Source: Bacteroidota bacterium (GTDB lineage: Bacteria > Bacteroidota > Bacteroidia > Chitinophagales > Chitinophagaceae). Taken from it: DNA of 64,000 nucleotides. Numbering within the stretch: the stretch's first letter is position 1; each line of letters starts with the position of its first letter. A model generated the notes under the pieces. That model did no database searches and was not told the DNA's origin. It worked only from the letters and a program-made list of their open reading frames with translations. This document shows positions 48,428 to 58,608 of the stretch, piece after piece. Location: assembly GCA_013289175.1 (NCBI GenBank), contig JABDAN010000001.1:62001-126000 (forward strand). Reading direction: 5' to 3'. A program made the translations under genes and the position numbers.

Positions 48428-49671
48428 ATGCAGCGCTGACCATACCAAGAACATTAGACATCACGGCTATCCGGCAGGAATTTCCCATCCTCAATCGGGA
48501 GGTGAAAGGCAGACCACTGATATACCTGGACAATGCGGCTACAACCCAAAAACCCCAACAGGTGATCGATGCCCTCGTGAGTTATTATTCAAATTATAAT
48601 GCGAACATTCACCGGGGTATTCATACCCTGGCCGAGGAGGCGACCGCTTCTTTTGAACAAACCAGGGATATCGTACAGGCATTTATTGGCGCCCCTTCCC
48701 GGGAAGAAATCATTTTTACGAAAGGCACTACGGAAAGCATCAATCTGGTGGCTTATTGCTGGGGACGAAATAATATTTCATCCGGTGATGAAATCATCAT
48801 CAGCAATATGGAGCATCACTCCAATTTTGTTCCCTGGCAGCTCCTCTGTCAGGAGAAAAACGCCGTGCTCAAAATAATACCGATCGATGACAACGGAGAA
48901 CTCGTGATGGAGGAATATGAAAAAATGCTCACTACCCGAACAAAACTGGTTTCCATAGTGCATGTTTCCAATGCCCTGGGAACCGTTAACCCGGTTAGAA
49001 AAATAATCTCCCTGGCCCATGCTGTTGGAGCAGTTGTAGTGGTCGACGGGGCACAATCGGCCGTACATCTGGATATTGATGTCCAGGAAATGGATTGCGA
49101 CTTCTTTGCATTTTCAGCTCATAAAATATATGGTCCAACCGGCGTGGGTGTTTTATATGGCAAAAAGGCGCTCCTGGAAGCCATGCCGCCCTTTCAGAGT
49201 GGGGGCGAAATGATCAAAGACGTGTCCATTGAGAAAACCAGTTTTAATGACTTACCCTATAAGTTTGAAGCCGGTACACCCAATATTGCCGATGTGATTG
49301 CTTTTCGTTCAGCCATTCGATTTGTGCTGGAATGTGGCAAGGAAAAGATTCGCAGACATGAAGAAGAGCTTCTTGATTATGCGCATCAAGAACTGGAAAA
49401 AATTCCAGGATTGAAAATTATCGGCAAAGCAAAGGAAAAAGTGAGTGTAGTATCTTTTATCATAGAAGGTGCCCATCCACAGGATATCGGAATCTTATTG
49501 GATAACCGGGGTATTGCGGTGAGAACGGGTCATCATTGTGCACAGCCCCTCATGGATAGGTTTTGTATTCCGGGTACAGCCAGGGTTTCGTTGGCCGTCT
49601 ATAATACGAAATATGAAATTGATGAATTGGTAAAGGGGTTGCATAAAGTGGTGAAAATCTTATCAAAATAA
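48424..49671 (+). CDS. sufS: Cysteine desulfurase SufS
   Basis: YLDNAATTQKPQQVIDAL; VDGAQSAVHLDIDVQEMDCDFFAFSAHKIYGPTGVGVLYGK; VRTGHHCAQPLMDRF. Confidence 0.97.
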   Translation: MNAALTIPRTLDITAIRQEFPILNREVKGRPLIYLDNAATTQKPQQVIDALVSYYSNYNANIHRGIHTLAEEATASFEQTRDIVQAFIGAPSREEIIFTKGTTESINLVAYCWGRNNISSGDEIIISNMEHHSNFVPWQLLCQEKNAVLKIIPIDDNGELVMEEYEKMLTTRTKLVSIVHVSNALGTVNPVRKIISLAHAVGAVVVVDGAQSAVHLDIDVQEMDCDFFAFSAHKIYGPTGVGVLYGKKALLEAMPPFQSGGEMIKDVSIEKTSFNDLPYKFEAGTPNIADVIAFRSAIRFVLECGKEKIRRHEEELLDYAHQELEKIPGLKIIGKAKEKVSVVSFIIEGAHPQDIGILLDNRGIAVRTGHHCAQPLMDRFCIPGTARVSLAVYNTKYEIDELVKGLHKVVKILSK

Positions 49672-50120
49672 TGAATGAAGCAGGGAGCATTTTGGAAACG
49701 GAAAAGGAAATTGTAGAAGAATTTGCATTATTTGACTCCTGGGATGACAAATACGAGTACATCATCGACATGGGTAAAAAGTTGGATCCCCTGGATCCAG
49801 TCTTTAAAACGGATGAAAACAAGGTTAGGGGTTGCCAATCGTCGGTATGGCTGGCGGCAGACTTTCAAAACGGCAAATTGTATTACAAGGCCGATAGCGA
49901 TGCCCTCATCGTGAAAGGGTTGATCAGCATGTTGATTCGGGTATTGTCGGGAAGAACCCCGGTCGAGATCCTGGAAGCGAAACTGGATTTTATCCGGGAA
50001 ATAGGGATGACCACCCATCTTGCCCAGACCCGTTCGAACGGACTATTGAGCATGGTAAAACAGATGAAGAACTATGCACTGGCCTATAAGATTAAAGATC
50101 CACTTGCCTCAAAAAACTAG
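49671..50120 (+). CDS. sufE: SufE family cysteine desulfuration protein
   Basis: KYEYIIDMGKKLDPLDPVFKTDENKVRGCQSSVWL. Confidence 0.95.
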   Translation: MNEAGSILETEKEIVEEFALFDSWDDKYEYIIDMGKKLDPLDPVFKTDENKVRGCQSSVWLAADFQNGKLYYKADSDALIVKGLISMLIRVLSGRTPVEILEAKLDFIREIGMTTHLAQTRSNGLLSMVKQMKNYALAYKIKDPLASKN

Positions 50121-50123
50121 GAA

Positions 50124-50429
50124 ATGGAGGAATTAAAAGATAAGGTAATAGAAAAACTACAAACGATTTTTGATCCGGAAATACCGGTGAGTATTTATGA
50201 ACTGGGGCTTATTTATGAAATAAATATTCTACCGATTAACAATGTCCAGATCGTGATGACTTTAACGGCGCCGGGTTGTCCGGCTGCCCAATCGCTTCCG
50301 GTAGAAGTGGATCAGAAATTAAGAGAGATTGAAGGCGTTAACGACGTGCATGTCGCGGTTACCTGGACACCGGCCTGGGATAAAAGCCGGATGTCGGAAG
50401 TAGCACAATTGGAATTGGGTTGGTTATAA
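50124..50429 (+). CDS. DUF59/MIP18 family Fe-S assembly protein (SufT-like)
   Basis: IFDPEIPVSIYELGLIYEINI...MTLTAPGCPAAQSLPVEV. Confidence 0.92.
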   Translation: MEELKDKVIEKLQTIFDPEIPVSIYELGLIYEINILPINNVQIVMTLTAPGCPAAQSLPVEVDQKLREIEGVNDVHVAVTWTPAWDKSRMSEVAQLELGWL

Positions 50430-50504
50430 ATTAAAGGAGTAGGCCCATCCATTGGAAAAATTATTTGTACTGATTGAACGAGGCTTCCTTTTGAAATATT
50501 TATT

Positions 50505-50978
50505 ATGAAAATTACTGCACAAGAAGAATTCGGGTTAAGGGTTCTCATCCGGATCGCTGGATGCGAAACCGAAGATGGCATGAGTATTCCCCAGCTGAGC
50601 AAAGCCGAAGGATTGAGCAGTCATTATGTGGCTAAACTAACCAGGACCCTTCGCATGGCCGGATTCATTAACAGTACGCCGGGTTATAAGGGTGGTTATG
50701 TTTTGGCCAAACCTTCCCGGGAAATTAAAATCAAATATGTGCTCCAGGCTCTTGGAGGTGTATTGTATGATAAGGACTTCTGCGGTCAACACGCCGGATC
50801 CGTAAAACTTTGTACAAACTCGGTGGATTGTTCGGCCAGATCTCTTTGGCAGATGATTCAATTTACGGTTGATCAGCTGCTGGATAAAATCACCCTTTAT
50901 GATATGGCCAATTCTAAGAAAAACGACTCAGCTCTGTTTCTCCGCCAGATCCTGAACGAAGTGCCAAAACTGGTTTAA
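50505..50978 (+). CDS. Rrf2 family transcriptional regulator
   Basis: KITAQEEFGLRVLIRIAG; SIPQLSKAEGLSSHYVAKLTRTLRMAGFINSTPGYKGGYVLAKPS; Cys residues DFCGQHAGSVKLCTNSVDC. Confidence 0.93.
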   Translation: MKITAQEEFGLRVLIRIAGCETEDGMSIPQLSKAEGLSSHYVAKLTRTLRMAGFINSTPGYKGGYVLAKPSREIKIKYVLQALGGVLYDKDFCGQHAGSVKLCTNSVDCSARSLWQMIQFTVDQLLDKITLYDMANSKKNDSALFLRQILNEVPKLV

Positions 50979-50990
50979 AAGATTTTCTTC

Positions 50991-51620
50991 TCACAACAGA
51001 TGTACGGGCACCGGAATTTTCTGACTGAAAGAATCGGCAACAGGCTGCTGGCGCAAGGTTTGAAGCGGTATCAATCCTGACCAGATCGGTAGTTCCAGGT
51101 CCTCTTCCTCATCGATGGGCATCCCCTTTCGTAGTTTTGCCGACGCTTCGTGAATCGGAAAAGCGAGTGCCGTGGTCTTCTTGATTTCGTTTTCCTTGAT
51201 GGTTCGAAGATAGCCCCAGCTGCCAGGTACAATTTTATTGGTCAGCCATTCAAATGCTTCTTTTTTGTCCTCCAGCTTTTCAACTTTCTCTGCCGTTGCA
51301 AACAGTATCACGGAACGGTAGTTGATGGAGTGATGAAAGGCAGAGCGGGCTACCACAATGGCATCCATCAGGGTCACGGATATACAAACAGGAATTCCTT
51401 TTTCAATTTCCCGGATAAAATGGCTACCCACCGATCCATGGATATAGATTTTGTCTTTATACCGTACAAAGGCGGTAGGAATCGAAAAAGGTTTCCCTTC
51501 TGACACATAACTAACGGTACAAAAGAGGGCTTCGTCCAGTATGGAATGAATGACTTCTTGGTCGAAATCGGCTCTTTTGGCCAGTCGGCTGGGTATTAAA
51601 TGTTCGGGGATTGAAGACAT
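50991..51620 (-). CDS. Pyridoxamine 5'-phosphate oxidase family (FMN-binding) protein
   Basis: ALFCTVSYVSEGKPFSIPTAFVRYKDKIYIHGSVGSHFIREIEKGIPVCISVTLMDAIVVARSAFHHSINYRSVILFA; start at 51620 preferred. Confidence 0.88.
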   Translation of the reverse strand: MSSIPEHLIPSRLAKRADFDQEVIHSILDEALFCTVSYVSEGKPFSIPTAFVRYKDKIYIHGSVGSHFIREIEKGIPVCISVTLMDAIVVARSAFHHSINYRSVILFATAEKVEKLEDKKEAFEWLTNKIVPGSWGYLRTIKENEIKKTTALAFPIHEASAKLRKGMPIDEEEDLELPIWSGLIPLQTLRQQPVADSFSQKIPVPVHLL

Positions 51621-51671
51621 AAAATTATTTTTACAAACGCTATCTTTAACAACGAAAGTAAATATAAGCCA

Positions 51672-53027
51672 ATGAAAAATTCGAGACGCGCCTTTATCAA
51701 AAAAACATCTCTGGCTGCTTCGGGCATACTGATGGCCCGTGCAGGATTTACGGCTTCCAGTTATAACCGCATCATCGGTTCGAACGACCGGGTGCGGGTA
51801 GCTGTCGTGGGATTTTCCGACCGGCACAAGTCCACCCATATGCCTTGCTTTATGGAACATTATAAAGAGCTGAATTTCGATATCGTAGCGGTTTCTGATA
51901 TCTGGAACCGCAGAAGGGAGGAAGGGGTGGCGCAATGGAAAGCAAAAATGCAGCATGATATCGTTGGTTGCAGAAATAATGAGGAACTCTATGATAAAAA
52001 ACTGGCTGACGCCGTTTTCATTTCCACCGCTGATTTTCAACATGCCCGTCATGCGATTCAGGCGGTAGAAGGGGGATGTGATGCCTATGTAGAAAAACCG
52101 TTTGCAGAAACCATGGAGGACAACCGGGCGGCCTTTAAGGCCATCAAAGCTTCCAATAAAATTGTCCAGATTGGTTCTCAGAGAAGAAGTGGGGTCAACT
52201 ATCAGGCTGCCAATGAATTTATCCGTTCAAAGAAATTTGGAGATATCGTGATGGTCGAATTGACCTGGAACGTGAATCAACCCGGACGCTGGCGAAGGCC
52301 AGCCCTGGTTCCCTTGCTGAAGGAAGAAGACACCGACTGGAAACGATTTTTGATCAACCGCCCCTATGTGCCTTTTGATCCGCGTTATTATCTTGAATAC
52401 AGGTTATTCTGGCCTTATTCATCCGGCCTGCCCGGACAATGGATGAGTCACCAGATTGACACCGTGCATTGGTTTACCGGCCTCCAGCATCCGCGTTCAG
52501 TGGTTGCCAATGGAGGTATTTATATGTGGAAGGACGGCCGTAAAAACTGGGATACGATTTCTGCCACATTTGACTATGGACCGGCCAATGATCCCACCAG
52601 TGGATTTCAGGTAAGTTTTCAATCGCGCATGGACAATGGCGATGAAAACCCCATGGAGATTTATTATTCCAACGGTGGCGAACTCAATCTCAATACCAAC
52701 AAAATCACACCGACCGGTGGACTAACGCAACGATTCGCGGATGCCATGGATATGAAAGCCAACCTGTTGCCAGTACTGGATTTATCCACGGCTGAGAAAG
52801 TCGTCGCTTCTGCCAACACCGGTGGCGACAGTCTGACTTCCGCCCATATAAGAAACTGGATGTTGTGTGTTCGAAGCCGCGAGCAGCCCCATGCTCCAGT
52901 GGAAGCGGGTTATAGTCATTCCATCGCCAATATCATGACCAATGCAGCCGTACATACTGGCGCTAAGGCGACTTTTGACGAACAGACTCAAAATGTCATG
53001 GCAGACAACAAACCGTTCCAATATTAA
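51672..53027 (+). CDS. Gfo/Idh/MocA family oxidoreductase with Tat signal
   Basis: NSRRAFIKKTSLAASGILMARAG; VRVAVVGFSDRHKSTHMPCFMEHY; DAYVEKPFAETMEDNRAAFKA. Confidence 0.93.
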   Translation: MKNSRRAFIKKTSLAASGILMARAGFTASSYNRIIGSNDRVRVAVVGFSDRHKSTHMPCFMEHYKELNFDIVAVSDIWNRRREEGVAQWKAKMQHDIVGCRNNEELYDKKLADAVFISTADFQHARHAIQAVEGGCDAYVEKPFAETMEDNRAAFKAIKASNKIVQIGSQRRSGVNYQAANEFIRSKKFGDIVMVELTWNVNQPGRWRRPALVPLLKEEDTDWKRFLINRPYVPFDPRYYLEYRLFWPYSSGLPGQWMSHQIDTVHWFTGLQHPRSVVANGGIYMWKDGRKNWDTISATFDYGPANDPTSGFQVSFQSRMDNGDENPMEIYYSNGGELNLNTNKITPTGGLTQRFADAMDMKANLLPVLDLSTAEKVVASANTGGDSLTSAHIRNWMLCVRSREQPHAPVEAGYSHSIANIMTNAAVHTGAKATFDEQTQNVMADNKPFQY

Positions 53028-53032
53028 TCATC

Positions 53033-54076
53033 TTGAAACTTCATTTAATAACCGGAAAAATTTTATTGGCATTTATCCTCTCCCCTTTTTTTTCTATAGC
53101 CCAGCAGCGTTTAAAAATAAAATTGATCAAGCGAGAAAATGAAAACCGGGTGGATGTTTTCGCAGGTGGGCAACTGTTCACCAGTTTTCTATATCCGGAC
53201 AGTCTGGAAAAACCGGTATTGTATCCCATTTATGATGCGGGTCATACCCTCATCACCCGGGGATTTCCTGTCAGTCCAAGACCTGGTGAACCGACCGATC
53301 ATCCCCATCATCTAGGTCTATGGATGACGTATGAAAATGTCAACGGTCTTGATTTTTGGAATAATTCCTATGCGATTCCCCCGGAAAAAAAATCACAGTA
53401 TGGTTGGATAAAGACGGATCAGTTGTTGGAAGTGACCAGCGGTTCTCCTGGCATCCTGCGGTATCATGCGCGTTGGGTAAACCAGCAAAACAAACCCCTG
53501 ATGGAGGAAACAACCCGTTTTGAATTCAGTGGCAATGACAGCGAAAGAATGATTGATCGCTTCACAGAGTTAAGGGCAGACACCGTCGTTACTTTAGAAG
53601 ACGCTAAGGACGGATTGCTGGGATTGCGGCTGACGCGTGAATTGCAGATACCCAATACCAGCAGCCAGCAGTTCGCCGACAATAAAGGGAATATCACCCA
53701 GGTGGTGGCCGATACGGTTGCCAATGGGAATTACCTTACCAGCGAAGGAAAACAAGGAGATGCGGCCTGGGGAACCCGGGGAACCTGGTGTAAGGTATTT
53801 GGAAAAATTGGGAAGGACTCCGTAAGCATCATCATATTAGATGATCCGGCCAATCCAAACTATCCCACTTTCTGGCATGCACGGGGTTATGGTCTTTTCG
53901 CAGCCAATCCGCTGGGAGAAAAAATATTTACGAATGGCAAATCTTCCTTACATCTTTCTATGGGCAAGGGAGAAAAAATTCGATTCCATTACCGGATAAT
54001 TATTCAAAATGGAAAAACAACCCCTGACTCGTCTTCCATATATAAAATGGCTGAAAAAATGAGCACGCCCGAATAG
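53033..54076 (+). CDS. DUF6807/PmoA-like secreted protein
   Basis: TTG start with signal peptide MKLHLITGKILLAFILSPFFSIAQQ; PVLYPIYDAGHTLITRGFPVSPRPGEPTDHPHHLGLWMTYENVNGLDFW. Confidence 0.85.
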   Translation: MKLHLITGKILLAFILSPFFSIAQQRLKIKLIKRENENRVDVFAGGQLFTSFLYPDSLEKPVLYPIYDAGHTLITRGFPVSPRPGEPTDHPHHLGLWMTYENVNGLDFWNNSYAIPPEKKSQYGWIKTDQLLEVTSGSPGILRYHARWVNQQNKPLMEETTRFEFSGNDSERMIDRFTELRADTVVTLEDAKDGLLGLRLTRELQIPNTSSQQFADNKGNITQVVADTVANGNYLTSEGKQGDAAWGTRGTWCKVFGKIGKDSVSIIILDDPANPNYPTFWHARGYGLFAANPLGEKIFTNGKSSLHLSMGKGEKIRFHYRIIIQNGKTTPDSSSIYKMAEKMSTPE

Positions 54077-54096
54077 AATCCTGGCGAGGGGAAGGG

Positions 54097-54723
54097 TTAT
54101 TTAGCCGAGGCGGGAGACAGACCTGTTTGCGAGTCCTTTACCAAAAAAAGAGAATCATTGAGTATGTGTTCAATCTTTGTGCATTCATCCAGATAAGTAA
54201 TCTGTGAATACATATTGATGTGATTCTGATCGGTGGTATTGATACCAAATGTCACAGATTTCATGTTTGAATAAAACGTGTCCTTTTGTAAAGTATAATT
54301 TTCAGAAGGATTGTTGTTAATCTTGATATGGAGCGCCTGGTAGGATTTCATGGGATTATAAAAGTACACCTGAACAAATGCAGAATCCTGTCCCATATCG
54401 TTGATAATCCGGGCAACCATCGGACTGCCTTTGGTCTCAATCAGGATACCATTCTCATCATATTTCTCCACATATACCGGTTGTTTTGCCTGATAGAAAG
54501 TATAAGATTTTAAAAATTGATTCGGATAGAAAAGATAAACCCCTCCTTTTAAACTATCCCAACCCTGATCATAGATGGCGACAATTTTATAGGATGAATC
54601 CTTTTGCACAGTTATATTGTTGGTCGCTCCTTTCAGGACATCAGAAGCATCGATGAGGCAAACCACCTTTTTTTCCCTGCAAGAAGAGATCGTCAATACC
54701 AGCAAGAGTGTTGCCCATTTCAT
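54097..54723 (-). CDS. Putative lipoprotein, unknown function
   Basis: MKWATLLLVLTISSCRE lipobox-like signal. Confidence 0.65.
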   Translation of the reverse strand: MKWATLLLVLTISSCREKKVVCLIDASDVLKGATNNITVQKDSSYKIVAIYDQGWDSLKGGVYLFYPNQFLKSYTFYQAKQPVYVEKYDENGILIETKGSPMVARIINDMGQDSAFVQVYFYNPMKSYQALHIKINNNPSENYTLQKDTFYSNMKSVTFGINTTDQNHINMYSQITYLDECTKIEHILNDSLFLVKDSQTGLSPASAK

Positions 54724-54946
54724 GTGGTGTATTTTATATAGCAGGCGCGCAACATAGTGTTGTATCGCCCGTTTAAATTAAGGATATTTATTGGAATTAT
54801 TCTCCTGGTTGAGGAAAATGCAGCAGCTGATCGATTCCGAACAGTCTATAAAATGCGGTATGAAGGCCGGCCGATCCAAAAATATTAGTATATTTCCAAA
54901 TCCAATTCCGAATAAACCCAGTGCTGAAAAGCAATTTTTCGAATAA

Positions 54947-55942
54947 ATGAAAACAAGTTTTACCCGACTGCTAGTATTTTTGATTTGCCTTCATTATTCC
55001 TGTCCTTTAAACGCACAGGTTAAATCCATTCCTATAAAGGATTCCTCAACACTGGTAAAGAAAACGCAAGACTCCCTTTCGGTAAAAGATACGGCCGTCC
55101 ACAAAACGGATACGGCAAAAAAAGCATCCAATGCAGACAGTACAGCCCCAGCCCGCTCACATTTCCAGGCAAATGTCACCTATCAATCCAACGATGTAAC
55201 CAACGGACGCAAGGATTCCTCTGTCATTCCCTTGATAACACCCGAGATCAGTTATGTCTTCAAAAGCGGTTTTGAAATTGATTTAAGTGTCGGTTATAAT
55301 GTCCATGAACCCTCTCCCCAGGTTAATCAGTACACTCTGGACGGCTCCTATACTTTTAACCCCGGTAACTACAGCGGGACCGTTACGGTTTCGGGATTTT
55401 TATACAGCAAACTCAGCGCCAGCACGACATCCGAACAAAAGGGAAGCATTGAATATGCCAACAGTTACTCATTGCCCTTTATCCAACCCAGCGTAAATTT
55501 TACCTGGACCTTTGGCAATCATCTTCCCGATTATCAGATTTCTCCAGCTCTCCAGCAACAGTTTAATATTGGAAATTTAAGCATCACCCCCACCGTGACC
55601 ATGAATATGGCAACCCAGAATGCCTACAATTCTTACTACCAGAACAGACGGTTCACCGTACCAAGAAATGACGGGAAACCTCCTTTGGATCCAAGTATCA
55701 CGATTACGGGAGAAGTATTAAATGCCGAAAAATTTCAAATCCTGGATTATGAACCCAGTTGTCCGATCAGTTATGTAGCAGGTGGTTGGACATTTAGTTT
55801 TACACCCACCTATGCCCTGCCCATAAATCCAGCGGATATAAAAGCCACCATCACCACCAACAACATTTCAAAGAGTTACACCTATAAACAAACGCTTCCG
55901 AACACCTTTTACTGGTCCGTTGAAGTGCTCTATGCATTTTAA
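54947..55942 (+). CDS. Secreted beta-barrel-like protein, unknown function
   Basis: Signal peptide MKTSFTRLLVFLICLHYSCPLNAQ; strand-rich repeats; terminal YWSVEVLYAF. Confidence 0.7.
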   Translation: MKTSFTRLLVFLICLHYSCPLNAQVKSIPIKDSSTLVKKTQDSLSVKDTAVHKTDTAKKASNADSTAPARSHFQANVTYQSNDVTNGRKDSSVIPLITPEISYVFKSGFEIDLSVGYNVHEPSPQVNQYTLDGSYTFNPGNYSGTVTVSGFLYSKLSASTTSEQKGSIEYANSYSLPFIQPSVNFTWTFGNHLPDYQISPALQQQFNIGNLSITPTVTMNMATQNAYNSYYQNRRFTVPRNDGKPPLDPSITITGEVLNAEKFQILDYEPSCPISYVAGGWTFSFTPTYALPINPADIKATITTNNISKSYTYKQTLPNTFYWSVEVLYAF

Positions 55943-55968
55943 CCCAAACTTTGGTTCACTGAAAATCA

Positions 55969-57075
55969 TTAGGGAAATGTGCATGGCAATGTGGCGGGTA
56001 GTTTTTGTACCAAATAATAATATGCCGGATGCAAATGATGTACAAAAATCGTATTGGGATTGTCCGGAAATAACTTATAGTAATCTGTATCGGCCAATAA
56101 GACAATGGTATTACCCACCCGCACATAGTCCATGCTGTTATAATAAACCGGTGGTTGAAATCCCGGCAAAGCTTTTTTAATATAATTTTCCAGTCCCTTG
56201 CCAAGGCAGTCCTGAAACCGGTATTCTGCTTTTCTTACCGGCTGGTCCATTCGGTTATAGATATATTTCAACACGATGTCTTTTGGAAAAGGCAGCTTTC
56301 CGAGCATTGCTTTGGCTTGTGCAAAGGGATTGGTGTTGTTAAAATCATCAACCGTCTGAATGGAAAACATGGTTTCCGGAACCCAGTCTGCTGAATTGAC
56401 CACGTTATAGGCCCAGCCGTATTGCGTCATTGCTTCGTAGTCGTATGCATAGTAGAGGTTCCCTACCTTAGGTCCGGCAAAACAGTAAGTTTTAAACCGG
56501 ATATCAGAAGCGATGCGGTTTTGCCTCTGCAGGCTATAGAGATAGGAAGTCATTAGAAAACTCAACGCTCCCCCCTGACTGTGACCGGTAATGAGAAAAT
56601 TTTTGGTACCCGACCGGTACAGTGAATCTATCTTAGGGAGAATATCCCTAGAAAGAAAAGCAATTCCAATTAACCAACCTATATGGACGGTAGCCCGGGG
56701 ATTGGAAGCCAGATCATAAGTGAAATGAAAGGAGTCGGATAAGGTCATCACCCCTTTGGCCGGTACCATCGCACCATAAAAGTTCTCCAACCAACTGACG
56801 GCTTTTTGAGTTGTTCCCCGAAGGCTTATGACTGCCACACCCTGATCGTTTACCCAAAGATCCCAACAGTTGTCCATACCGACCACTGCCGACCGGTATA
56901 TCATGCTGAATCCCGCGGGACTGGGAAGGGCGGCCATATATGCGCTGTCGCCAAAACGGGAGCCCATTTCAAGTAACTGTATACATTCGGTTTTATCGAA
57001 TCCCGGTTTCAATGGTTGTGCCGAAAGGGTGAAACGGGAAAGAAAAACCAGGGTGAATAAAATAAATCGATTCAT
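55969..57075 (-). CDS. Secreted lipase (class 3-like alpha/beta hydrolase)
   Basis: Signal peptide MNRFILFTLVFLSRFTLSAQ; FLITGHSQGGALSFLMTSYLYSLQ (GHSQG); CFAGPKVGN; start at 57075 preferred. Confidence 0.87.
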   Translation of the reverse strand: MNRFILFTLVFLSRFTLSAQPLKPGFDKTECIQLLEMGSRFGDSAYMAALPSPAGFSMIYRSAVVGMDNCWDLWVNDQGVAVISLRGTTQKAVSWLENFYGAMVPAKGVMTLSDSFHFTYDLASNPRATVHIGWLIGIAFLSRDILPKIDSLYRSGTKNFLITGHSQGGALSFLMTSYLYSLQRQNRIASDIRFKTYCFAGPKVGNLYYAYDYEAMTQYGWAYNVVNSADWVPETMFSIQTVDDFNNTNPFAQAKAMLGKLPFPKDIVLKYIYNRMDQPVRKAEYRFQDCLGKGLENYIKKALPGFQPPVYYNSMDYVRVGNTIVLLADTDYYKLFPDNPNTIFVHHLHPAYYYLVQKLPATLPCTFP

Positions 57076-57205
57076 AAAACTTTTTTGAATCCCTCCTAAA
57101 AGAAGGCCTGGGATTTTAAAATTAAGTGTTCTGTATTGAGTTGAATAGTGGAAGATCTTCCTCAAGTGTTGAAAGGCAATCTGGAGAAAATGAAATGGGG
57201 AGAGA

Positions 57206-58558
57206 TCAAAAAGCTTCCCGTATATTAAAATAAACGCCGGAAAATTGATACCCCCGGCCATAGTCAACGCAGATATTGGTCCGGTCATTTTTATTCATGA
57301 GGATCCTCAACCCAAAACCATATCCGGGCGCAAAAGCGTTAAACACTTTTTGTCCGGTTAGGGGATTGCTGGCCGTCGTAACATTTACGAAAACTACGCC
57401 TCCGAATAAATCATTTTTTGAGAGTCGGAAACGATATTCGGTTTCACCGTATTCCATATTATTGCCCCGGAATCTTCCCTGTATATATCCTCTTCCCGAA
57501 CGATTATAAGTATCCCAAGTAATGGCCGGCAATTCCAGATAAGGCATGGCACCGCTCACCACATTGACTCCCCAGAACCAAAAAGCAAGAACATCTCTGG
57601 GCACAGATTTGTTCAACCCAAAATAGGTTCTGTATTCATAATAAATCATGGAACTAGGTTGTGTGCTGCCAAATGCAACGGCATTGTATCGATAGGATAG
57701 ATTGATGTAATTTCCTGAATAGGGATCTATCGGATTGTCCCGGGTATCATGCATGAGGTGGACCGATAGACCATTGGCTGAATAATGCGCCGTATCAAAT
57801 CCATAGGATTTTGAATAAACATAATGACTGGTCAGATGAGTCGGAGAATCTAACTTGAGTGATTCATCATTGATACTGAAATTATCGTCAATCATGATGC
57901 CCAATCCTGCATACCAATGGGGGGCGAATTTTCTTAAAACAGTTTCATACAGCCGGACATAGTTAAACTTCATCGGCTGGGCCGAGTCGGTTCGCTCCTC
58001 ATTGTCGCCGTTTAATCCAAAAGTATATTCCTGGTTGTGTAGTCCATAAATACCCAATCCATAGGTATTTTGATTAAAAAACAGTAGGCGGTTGTCTCCC
58101 GATATATACCATTTGTTGTTTGGCAGGAAAAGGTCATATTTTAAATTCAAAAGTACCTGGTTCTTGGTCGTCAGTGAAACATTGATCAGGGCGGAAGACA
58201 AATTGGTCGTTTTGGGTGCGCCCAGGAATTCTGTAACACTGATGGCTCCGCCAATTACAAATCCATTGGCCGGCGTATAACCAATGATCGGCAGCAAAGA
58301 AAGATTTTTTTCGCCCACTTTAGGCTCTCCCGGGCTGGGTTTGGGTGGTTTTCCAGTCCATTTGCGGAGCACTTCAAAAATATCCACTTCTTTGGAAAGT
58401 TTAAGGGAGTCTGCTATGATGACCGAATCCCCCACAGAAAAGGTTTGCTGGGCATATCCTTTGTTCCCCACCGATAGCATTAAAATGAAGACTGATAAGC
58501 ACAGACTTATTTTTTTGTTTCCTGTTAAAAAACGGATGGGGTGGGTAGTTAATCTCAA
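57206..58558 (-). CDS. BamA/TamA-family outer-membrane beta-barrel protein lacking obvious POTRA domains
   Basis: Signal peptide; LPIIGYTPANGFVIGGAISV; C-terminal GYGFGLRILMNKNDRTNICVDYGRGYQFSGVYFNIREAF (Omp85 C-terminal type). Confidence 0.8.
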   Translation of the reverse strand: MRLTTHPIRFLTGNKKISLCLSVFILMLSVGNKGYAQQTFSVGDSVIIADSLKLSKEVDIFEVLRKWTGKPPKPSPGEPKVGEKNLSLLPIIGYTPANGFVIGGAISVTEFLGAPKTTNLSSALINVSLTTKNQVLLNLKYDLFLPNNKWYISGDNRLLFFNQNTYGLGIYGLHNQEYTFGLNGDNEERTDSAQPMKFNYVRLYETVLRKFAPHWYAGLGIMIDDNFSINDESLKLDSPTHLTSHYVYSKSYGFDTAHYSANGLSVHLMHDTRDNPIDPYSGNYINLSYRYNAVAFGSTQPSSMIYYEYRTYFGLNKSVPRDVLAFWFWGVNVVSGAMPYLELPAITWDTYNRSGRGYIQGRFRGNNMEYGETEYRFRLSKNDLFGGVVFVNVTTASNPLTGQKVFNAFAPGYGFGLRILMNKNDRTNICVDYGRGYQFSGVYFNIREAF

Positions 58559-58608
58559 GGTTGAATGTAAATGATAAAATTAATTGTTATGGTCAGCTGA
58601 AAATTCAC

